64,000 nt of DNA, taken from positions 216,262 to 280,261 of the forward strand of contig CALSZZ010000002.1 in the NCBI GenBank assembly GCA_943841885.1. Reading direction: 5' to 3'. Under the pieces are notes generated by a model. The model worked only from the letters and a program-made list of their open reading frames with translations, was not told the DNA's origin and made no database searches. Below are positions 57,609 to 64,000 of the stretch, one piece after another. How positions within the stretch are numbered: position 1 is the first letter of the stretch; each line of letters opens with the position of its first letter. Source of the stretch: Candidatus Thalassarchaeaceae archaeon. Its GTDB lineage: Archaea > Thermoplasmatota > Poseidoniia > Poseidoniales > Thalassarchaeaceae. Position numbers and translations under genes: made by a program.

Positions 57609-58232
57609 ATGGCAAGTACAGTTAGACATGTAATAATGGCCTTATTAGATGAATTGATTTTTGATTTTTTAGGTTTGGAATCTCCATCTCTACTTGAGTT
57701 AATTTTTGCTGGCTCCGCAGTAATCGGCGGTGGTCTATTTTTATTCTGGTTCGCTCTTGTAATGATTGGTGGAATTACTGCCGATATTTTCGATGGAGTG
57801 TTCGGGACAGATATAGATGCAATAGGTGCCGATGCTTCATTCAAAGCCTTGACCTTTCAAGGAATTATGGCATTTTTAATGTTTTTCGGTCTTGGTGGTT
57901 TATTTGTATTGAAGTCCGATGGAGGTAATGCAATTGCAATAGTGGTTGGGGGAATGACGGGATTTGCATCCATGGTTGGAACTGGTAAATTATTTGAATT
58001 CTTTATTGGCCTTCAGGCTGATGGTACTGTTAATATAGCAAATGCAATCAATGCAAAAGGAACCGTTTACTTAGGTATTGGCGAAGAAAATATTGGTCAA
58101 GTACAAGTAAATGTAGGTGGAACTATGCGAACTTATCCAGCGCGCTCTTTTGATAAAACTTCAATTGATACAGGAGTAATGATACAAGTAAAGGAAGTAG
58201 TAGCAGGCATATTAATCGTAGAAAGAATTTAA
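57609..58232 (+). CDS. NfeD/YqiJ-like membrane protein
   Basis: 207 residues. Three membrane helices are followed by a C-terminal OB-like domain ('AKGTVYLGIGEENIGQVQVNVGGTMRTYPARSFD...VMIQVKEVVAGILIVERI'), the NfeD pattern. NfeD proteins work with flotillins in membrane organisation, and a flotillin gene follows directly. The ATG at 57636 is an alternative start. Confidence 0.75.
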   Translation: MASTVRHVIMALLDELIFDFLGLESPSLLELIFAGSAVIGGGLFLFWFALVMIGGITADIFDGVFGTDIDAIGADASFKALTFQGIMAFLMFFGLGGLFVLKSDGGNAIAIVVGGMTGFASMVGTGKLFEFFIGLQADGTVNIANAINAKGTVYLGIGEENIGQVQVNVGGTMRTYPARSFDKTSIDTGVMIQVKEVVAGILIVERI

Positions 58233-58309
58233 TTTTCTCTTTTATTTCATCCTTGTACGGCGAAGCATTCATGACTGACCACTGCCTCATGAGGTCGGAG
58301 ATATAGAAG

Positions 58310-59755
58310 ATGGTAGTATTCGAAGTAATGCAAGAGGGTTCTGATAGTGATAATGGTGCTGGAGCATTATTGATAATCATGCTCTTTGCAATGATATTAG
58401 TTTTTGCTGCTACTATAATGTTTTTCGCCCAGAGATACAAAAGATGTCCCCCTGATAAAGTAATGGTAGTCTACGGGCGAACTGAGAAAGGTAGGGCTTC
58501 TAAGACCATCCATGGAGGTGCAACTTTGGTTTGGCCATTAATTCAAGATTATGCTTTCCTCCCTTTGACTCCAATAACAATTCAGATACCACTTGAAAAC
58601 GCATTATCTCTTCAGAATATCAGAATAAGTATTCCTAGTACATTTACTGTTGCCATAAGTACCGACCCTCCAGTAATGTCGAATGCAGCGAATAGATTAC
58701 TCGGATTAAGTATCGTAGATATTGAATCAATGGCGGCAGATATCATCCTTGGCCAACTTCGTTTAACTGTAGCATCTCTAACAATTGAACAAATAAATCA
58801 GGATCGAGAAGCCTTTTTAGCCGAAATACAAAAGAATGTTGACACAGAACTTTTGAAAATCGGTTTATATCTCATCAATGTTAACTTGGTTGATATTACA
58901 GACGACTCACAATATATCGAAAGTATAGGTAAGAAAGCTGCATCCCAAGCTCGCGCTAATGCAGATGCAGATGTCGCTAGAGCGAAACAATACGGAGCAA
59001 CCGAAGTTGCCAGAGCAAAGAAGCTAGAGGATGAAGCAGTTGCCCAAGCGGAGGCTGAAGGTTTGATGAGTGTAAAAAAGGCAGATGTAGATCGTAGGAT
59101 GTATGTTGAACAGCAAGAAGCAGAAGCTATTACCGGAGAGAATACAGCTAGGGCTTCTATTGCACGTTCTAATGCTGACTTAGCAATCGAACAGGCTAAG
59201 GCGAAACAGTCCGCAGAAGTTGAACAAGCAAAAGCAGAGGCCGAAATTCAAAGAGCTAGATTTATAGAGACAGAAGAAACTCTACGTGCGCAAGAAATTG
59301 TTCGTGAAGAAATCCAGAAACAACAAATAGAGATTGCTGCTAATGCAGAAGCAGAGCGTATTCGTGTTGTAGCACAAGGTGAAGCGGACGGATTACTTGC
59401 AAGGTATACTGCTGAAGCAACTGGTGTACAAAGAGTTCTGGAAGCTAAAGCAGCCGGTTATTCAGACTTAGTAAAGAGTGCATCAGGAGATGCCAAGGCA
59501 GCAGCTACTCTCTTAATGGTTGAGAAAATAGAGGCAATGGTCGCCGCTCAAGTTGAAGCAATAAGAAATATTAAAATTGATAAAGTTACAGTTTGGGATG
59601 GAGGAAATGCATCTGGAGATGGATCTTCAGCGACAAGTAATTTTGTTAGTAGCTTAGTACAGAGTTTACCACCGATTCATGATGTAGCAAAGATGGCTGG
59701 AGTAGATTTACCAGATTATTTAGGCTCCATCAATGAACTACCCGACGATTCTTGA
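58310..59755 (+). CDS. floA: Flotillin (SPFH-domain protein)
   Basis: 481 residues. An N-terminal helix ('LLIIMLFAMILVFAATIMFFA'), an SPFH/band 7 domain ('DKVMVVYGR...ATLVWPLIQDYAFLPLTPITIQIP', 'DREAFLAEIQKNVDTELLKIGLYLINVNL') and a long Ala/Glu-rich coiled coil ('EAEAITGENTARASIARSNADLAIEQAKAKQ') are typical. It forms membrane microdomain scaffolds. Confidence 0.92.
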   Translation: MVVFEVMQEGSDSDNGAGALLIIMLFAMILVFAATIMFFAQRYKRCPPDKVMVVYGRTEKGRASKTIHGGATLVWPLIQDYAFLPLTPITIQIPLENALSLQNIRISIPSTFTVAISTDPPVMSNAANRLLGLSIVDIESMAADIILGQLRLTVASLTIEQINQDREAFLAEIQKNVDTELLKIGLYLINVNLVDITDDSQYIESIGKKAASQARANADADVARAKQYGATEVARAKKLEDEAVAQAEAEGLMSVKKADVDRRMYVEQQEAEAITGENTARASIARSNADLAIEQAKAKQSAEVEQAKAEAEIQRARFIETEETLRAQEIVREEIQKQQIEIAANAEAERIRVVAQGEADGLLARYTAEATGVQRVLEAKAAGYSDLVKSASGDAKAAATLLMVEKIEAMVAAQVEAIRNIKIDKVTVWDGGNASGDGSSATSNFVSSLVQSLPPIHDVAKMAGVDLPDYLGSINELPDDS

Positions 59756-59801
59756 TATTTATAATCGTCATCCTCTTGAATGACCTGTTCATCGGAAGGC
59801 T

Positions 59802-61037
59802 ATGATTGGGGAAGACATTGTTATTATAGGGGGTGCCAGAACTCCTTTTTGTGAATGGCTAGGGGGAAAAAGAGGAGATGGAAAAACAGGTGGATTATTA
59901 TCTTCTATCTCCGCTGAAGAATTAGGCTCAATAGCAATCAAAGGCGCATTAATTAAGACAAATACTGATCCATCCTCAGTTGATCATGTCATTATGGGAA
60001 ACGCATTACAGACTTCTGACCAAGCCATATTTGGAGCAAGACATTCAGGGCTAAAAGCAGGAATTCCTCAAGAAGTACCTATGTTGACATTAAATCGCTT
60101 ATGTGGTAGCGGCGCACAATCAATAATATATGGTGCACAGTTGATTCTCCTCGGTGAAGCAGAAGTAGTTATTGCAGGTGGAATGGAAAATCTGAGTCAA
60201 GCCCCTCATGTTTTGAGAGGGATGAGGAATGAATACAAACTTGGTAGATCTCCAAGAAAAGGTGAACAATTATCAAAAGATATGGAAGATTATTTATTTA
60301 CCAACTTGAAAGACTCAATTCCTGGATATTTTATGGCACAGACCAGTGATGAATTATGTAGCCGCACAGGCGTGACTCGCCAACAGGCTGATGATTTTGC
60401 AGTTTTAAGTCATCATCGAACAGAGAAAAGTATAGACTCCAAAATTTTTAAAAGTGAAATTATAGATGTAGTGACGCATAATGGGACTGTGAGCGTATCC
60501 GACGAAGATCATTTTGTCAGAGGTACCTCTGCAGAATCCTTGGCGAGCCTAAGAACACACTTTGGCCCAGATTCTCTTGTTACTGCAGGCAATGCCTCCG
60601 GAGTCGTTGATGGTGCTGCAGCAATAATATTGAAATCAGCAAGAAAGGCTTCTGAGGATGGAGATAATCCATTGGCGAGAATAGTATCATGGGGTGTAGT
60701 CGGATTAGATCCTGCTATAATGGCACATGGTCCAGTACCAAGTAGTCGCCTTGCCTTAGAAAAAGCAGAACTTTCAGTAGACGATATAGACCGTTGGGAA
60801 ATTAATGAGGCCTTTGCAGGGCAAGCAGTGGCATGTATCAAAGATTTGGGATTAGATGTATCTAAAGTAAATGTTAATGGAGGGGCAATTGGTTTAGGTC
60901 ATCCTTTGGCCGCTACGGGCACAAGGCTTGTTCTTACCCTTGCACATGAATTGAAGAGATCTGATGGTAAATATGGTGTTGCAACTGCGTGTATTGGTGG
61001 GGGTCAGGGAATTGCAATAATCATCGAATCACTTTAA
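59802..61037 (+). CDS. Thiolase (acetyl-CoA C-acetyltransferase)
   Basis: 411 residues. Active-site Cys in 'LNRLCGSGAQSI', 'VIAGGMENLSQAP', His in 'NVNGGAIGLGHPLAATGTR' and the second Cys in 'TACIGGGQGIA'. It joins or splits acyl-CoA and acetyl-CoA, either in fatty-acid degradation or for the mevalonate route; the window does not decide. Confidence 0.92.
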   Translation: MIGEDIVIIGGARTPFCEWLGGKRGDGKTGGLLSSISAEELGSIAIKGALIKTNTDPSSVDHVIMGNALQTSDQAIFGARHSGLKAGIPQEVPMLTLNRLCGSGAQSIIYGAQLILLGEAEVVIAGGMENLSQAPHVLRGMRNEYKLGRSPRKGEQLSKDMEDYLFTNLKDSIPGYFMAQTSDELCSRTGVTRQQADDFAVLSHHRTEKSIDSKIFKSEIIDVVTHNGTVSVSDEDHFVRGTSAESLASLRTHFGPDSLVTAGNASGVVDGAAAIILKSARKASEDGDNPLARIVSWGVVGLDPAIMAHGPVPSSRLALEKAELSVDDIDRWEINEAFAGQAVACIKDLGLDVSKVNVNGGAIGLGHPLAATGTRLVLTLAHELKRSDGKYGVATACIGGGQGIAIIIESL

Positions 61038-61861
61038 ACTAAATATATTACAATTTCTTGAGCATATTTAATCATACTGAGTGAAATTATGATTATGAAT
61101 AAACTAGTGATAAATTTCACTGGAAGGTAATTGACAGCATATTTAGCACCACTAAATGATAATAATGAAATTAAAAAAGGAACTATGATTGCGTATATGG
61201 TTGCCTGTTCATATAACTGGAAAAAAGACTTATCAATTAGGATATGTGAAATAATAGCCGTCGGAACTACCATTGAGGCCAACATGAAAGAGGTCCCAGA
61301 TGCAGATTTGGTATCAAATCCTCCATAATTACGATTGGTTGTAACAAAAATGCCTCCTCCTCCTATTCCAAGCAGACCCGATGACATTCCTCCAAAAAAA
61401 ACACCAGTTGACCAGAGCTTCTCATTCATTTTTCCTATTGATTCTCCTGTGATGTCTTCTTTATTTATCATCCTAATTACAGCTTTATATAATATCCAAG
61501 AAACTATCGTAAGGGCAATTATTTTTATGGTGATATCGTTAATTATTTCAATAAGCAAATACCCAATAATTGTCCCAATTATTGCCCCGGGTATAGCAAA
61601 CAAACTTCCTTTTTTTGCTATTTTTATATCTCCAAAACCCTGTCTATTGTGGGCAATTTGACTCCCCATCGCCACCGACCAAACTAATATTAGCGACCCT
61701 AAGATTGCTATTTTTATTTCCCATCCCAGTAGATAATGAAGAATAGGCATAAATATTATTCCACCACCAAGTCCCAATGGTGAAAAAACAAGCCCAGTCA
61801 TGAAGATTAGAAAAACTCCTAATATAATTTCTAGGTCCATATTTATCCCATTTTTTATCAA
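61034..61861 (-). CDS. TauE/SafE-family membrane transporter
   Basis: 275 residues, about eight helices. 'SPLGLGGGIIFMPILHYLLGW' and the repeated 'GMSSGLLGIGGGGIFV' are the two-fold family motifs. Members export sulfite, sulfoacetate or related anions, but assignments vary. It ends 2 bases from the YeiH-like gene and is probably in one operon with it; the 3' end overlaps the thiolase stop. Confidence 0.85.
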   Translation of the reverse strand: MIKNGINMDLEIILGVFLIFMTGLVFSPLGLGGGIIFMPILHYLLGWEIKIAILGSLILVWSVAMGSQIAHNRQGFGDIKIAKKGSLFAIPGAIIGTIIGYLLIEIINDITIKIIALTIVSWILYKAVIRMINKEDITGESIGKMNEKLWSTGVFFGGMSSGLLGIGGGGIFVTTNRNYGGFDTKSASGTSFMLASMVVPTAIISHILIDKSFFQLYEQATIYAIIVPFLISLLSFSGAKYAVNYLPVKFITSLFIIIISLSMIKYAQEIVIYLV

Positions 61862-61862
61862 T

Positions 61863-62840
61863 TTATGATAACATTATTATCATTGTATAACTACTAATTA
61901 ACATAGAAATAGTTGCCAATATTCCAACTATGAGAATGCTTCCACCAGCATCTTTGAGACTTTCTCTAGTTATAAAAAATCCTACTGATGCTAGTAATGG
62001 TAATAGTAAATATTTTCCAATAATGGCCAAGAACTCTGATAAATTAGGAGGTAAAATCCAAGTTGATAATATTGCAGCAATAATAAATCCTGGTACGAAG
62101 TAGGGGATTACTCCAATTTGTTTATTTTGATTATTTTTCTTGTTAATACGATTTCCTAGCCAAGCGCATAGTGGAACCACTACAAACAAAAGCGACACCC
62201 TAGACAATTTAACTGCAGTCGCTATGATCATTGCTTCTTGTCCTATTGTTTCACCGGCAGCTATGGCTTGAGGTACGGCATGAATTACAGACCCAGACCA
62301 AATCCCTCCCTGTTGTTCTGTCAAACCAAGAACCGATGTTAATGGAGGAATTAACAAGAAGGTAACCAATCCTAGTAAATTAATAATTGCTAAAATTACT
62401 GCTACTCTTTCCTCTTTCAATCTTAAACTTGGTGATACGGCTACTACTGCACTATTGCCACATATTGCTCCCCCTGCTCCAAGTGCTACAGATGTCTCTA
62501 AATCTAATTTAAAATATTTACCAGCGATATAGCATATTATGAAACTAGTTATTGCTGTTGAAAATGCTACAGCAATGCCAAACAAACCTATTTCAGGTAC
62601 AAAAAAAGTTCTTATATTTAGCCCGAAACCAAGTAATATTATGGAAATTGGTAATATATAACTAATAATCCATCGCCCTCCTTCTCCAGTGTTAGGGATA
62701 TAAAAAGCGATAACGGAACCTAGGATTAATGCTATAGTGCTAGATCCAATGTTGAAATTTATACTTGAAAGAAATATATTAGTTAAGTATGCAATTAGTG
62801 CAATTAATATGGCTATACTTATTCCTATATTTTTACTCAT
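61863..62840 (-). CDS. YeiH/UPF0324 family putative sulfate exporter
   Basis: 325 residues, about ten helices. 'SVALGAGGAICGNSAVVAVSPSLRLKEE' and 'SGSVIHAVPQAIAAGETIGQEAMIIATAVKLSRVSLLF' are diagnostic of UPF0324. Neighbouring TauE/SafE suggests a shared sulfur-anion role (inference). Confidence 0.88.
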   Translation of the reverse strand: MSKNIGISIAILIALIAYLTNIFLSSINFNIGSSTIALILGSVIAFYIPNTGEGGRWIISYILPISIILLGFGLNIRTFFVPEIGLFGIAVAFSTAITSFIICYIAGKYFKLDLETSVALGAGGAICGNSAVVAVSPSLRLKEERVAVILAIINLLGLVTFLLIPPLTSVLGLTEQQGGIWSGSVIHAVPQAIAAGETIGQEAMIIATAVKLSRVSLLFVVVPLCAWLGNRINKKNNQNKQIGVIPYFVPGFIIAAILSTWILPPNLSEFLAIIGKYLLLPLLASVGFFITRESLKDAGGSILIVGILATISMLISSYTMIIMLS

Positions 62841-62858
62841 AAAATATCACCTTTTATT

Positions 62859-64000
62859 CTAAAAGAATATATTGAAAATCGCACCACCCGCTATTAATGA
62901 TCCTGCTGTAGATCCAATATTCCCTCCTATCACAACTAACATAACTCTCCCTACTTTATTTTTCCAAAATATTGAGTAATCTGAGAGTGTTATGAATTCT
63001 TGAGCATCTTTTCCAGTTGGTGGTACCATTTTGATCTGTGTGTAGCCTGCAAACCAACCTGCTGCGAGGCTCGGATTAAGGGATGTAAATGGTGACGCCA
63101 AAGCACCTACAATTACAGATAAAGGATGTCCGCCAGCAATTAATATGCCTATTCCTGCAAGTAATGCATTCAATACTAGCCAGACTGAAATAGAATCCCA
63201 TACTTTAGTAAAATCTCCATCATAGGCCATTTTACCAACTAATGTGGCTAGAATAATTGGAATCAATAACATCAAATATTTAGGTAAGTTAGATTTCTTA
63301 GGTTGTTTCTCCAATTCTGGTAATCTTGAAATCATTTCTTTAGAAGGTTTTTTCAGATTATCTTGAATTCCAGATAGGTGTCCTGCACCTACAACTGCTA
63401 GAATTCTACCTTTATCACGTATTTGTTGTATTCTACCACTCAGATAAGCATCTCTTTCATTAATTAGTACATGGCCTGCATTTGGTGCAACTTTGTAGAC
63501 ATCTTCCATCATACTACTTAGCAAATCACTATCTTCCAATAACTCTTCTAAATCAATATCATCTTCTTCAACTTCTTCCCATAATAATGAATTTAGTACT
63601 CTTAATTTCTCTCTAATTCCCATTTTATCCCATGCCCTTCTCAAGGTAATAATCACATCCCTATCTATTAATTCTACAGGAATTCCAACTTCATCAGCTA
63701 CATTAATCGCAGCCAACAATTCAGCACCAGGCTTCTCTCCTGAATTAATTCCCATTTTTCGTTGCTGGACTGATATAGCAGATTGCAATATTATCATAGC
63801 TGACTTTCCATCATTAATTATTTTCATCAAGTCTTCATTATCTATTCCTTCTGGCCTCTTTAATGAAGATAATCTTGATTCACAGAGTTCAACTGCAACA
63901 ATATCAGGTTTATATTCTGCAATCTGTTCTTTTACTAAATTTACCGATGTAGTACTTACATGCGCAGTTCCAAGTAAGCGAAGACTATCATCTATATCTA
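62859..64000 (-). CDS. TraB/PrgY family protein, partial at the right edge
   Basis: The track starts at 63830, but the frame stays open to the window edge and encodes 'LRLLGTAHVSTTSVNLVKEQIAEYKPDIVAVELCESRLSSL', the conserved N-terminal TraB motif, so the true start lies outside. At least 380 residues. 'NERDAYLSGRIQQI...ILAVVGAGHLSGI' is the second conserved block, and the C-terminal half holds about five helices. Bacterial relatives shut down peptide pheromones; archaeal members are of unknown role. Confidence 0.85.
   Translation of the reverse strand, partial: DIDDSLRLLGTAHVSTTSVNLVKEQIAEYKPDIVAVELCESRLSSLKRPEGIDNEDLMKIINDGKSAMIILQSAISVQQRKMGINSGEKPGAELLAAINVADEVGIPVELIDRDVIITLRRAWDKMGIREKLRVLNSLLWEEVEEDDIDLEELLEDSDLLSSMMEDVYKVAPNAGHVLINERDAYLSGRIQQIRDKGRILAVVGAGHLSGIQDNLKKPSKEMISRLPELEKQPKKSNLPKYLMLLIPIILATLVGKMAYDGDFTKVWDSISVWLVLNALLAGIGILIAGGHPLSVIVGALASPFTSLNPSLAAGWFAGYTQIKMVPPTGKDAQEFITLSDYSIFWKNKVGRVMLVVIGGNIGSTAGSLIAGGAIFNIFF

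Noticed and set aside
58233-58309. Possible small RNA between NfeD-like and flotillin genes
   Set aside because: Only short chance complementarity (GACC/GGTC); no C/D or H/ACA boxes and no stable stem.

Overview
The window is from an AT-rich archaeon of the Thermoplasmatota, most likely the planktonic Candidatus Poseidoniales (Marine Group II Euryarchaeota). This rests on an archaeal 16S rRNA gene, a thermosome, an archaeal-order ribosomal protein operon with eL19, eL32, eS4, SUI1 and Rpp29, archaeal tRNAs with encoded CCA, and a 16S gene with no 23S gene after it, as in Thermoplasmatales. The lineage is inferred; no search was run. LAYOUT. 1-8.7 kb: serC (cut by the left edge), pdxT, a COG2108-like radical SAM enzyme, a PD-(D/E)XK nuclease with Fe-S cysteines, a ubiquitin-like modifier, three tRNAs (Ser-CGA, Arg-TCT, Ala-GGC), an unlisted 35-codon eL41 gene, a SprT-like protease, a eukaryotic-type (class II) glutamine synthetase, a D-amino-acid-oxidase-like flavoprotein and a zinc-ribbon miniprotein. 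8.7-22.2 kb: a candidate C/D box sRNA, a PrsW-like protease, a DUF92 protein, a membrane protein with a cysteine-less redoxin-like domain, an intron-containing tRNA-Trp whose intron looks like a C/D guide for C34, a subtilase, an aminotransferase and a giant surface protein. 22.2-28.7 kb: thermosome, then the most unusual locus: a protein with two flavodoxin domains fused to a degenerate SdhB-like module, overlapping a degenerate HdrB/SdhE-like gene; nearly all Fe-S cysteines are gone from both. A FANCM/Hef-type helicase follows on the minus strand. 28.7-43.3 kb: a structured leader RNA, then uL3-uL4-uL23-uL2-uS19-uL22-uS3-uL29-SUI1-Rpp29-uS17-uL14-uL24-eS4-uL5-uS14-uS8-uL6-eL32-eL19-uL18-uS5-uL30-uL15-secY. 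43.3-51 kb: 16S rRNA, then a bacterial-type general amino-acid ABC importer (aap/bzt-like). secY, the importer's binding protein and the 5' end of its first permease are broken by many small frameshifts, all within about 42.4-46.8 kb; this looks like poor sequence rather than biology. 51-64 kb: NAD kinase, two lipoproteins (one with Ca-binding repeats plus an alpha/beta-hydrolase domain), an ABC exporter with a PaaI-like thioesterase, an NfeD-flotillin pair with two small membrane proteins, a thiolase, TauE/SafE and YeiH transporters, and a TraB-family protein cut by the right edge. HOW THE GENES FIT. Most of the window serves translation and its RNA maturation (ribosomal proteins, 16S, tRNAs, Rpp29, guide RNAs). 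The accessory parts fit a surface-active heterotroph that uses peptides and amino acids: secreted subtilase, amino-acid importer, aminotransferase, amino-acid oxidase and glutamine synthetase.
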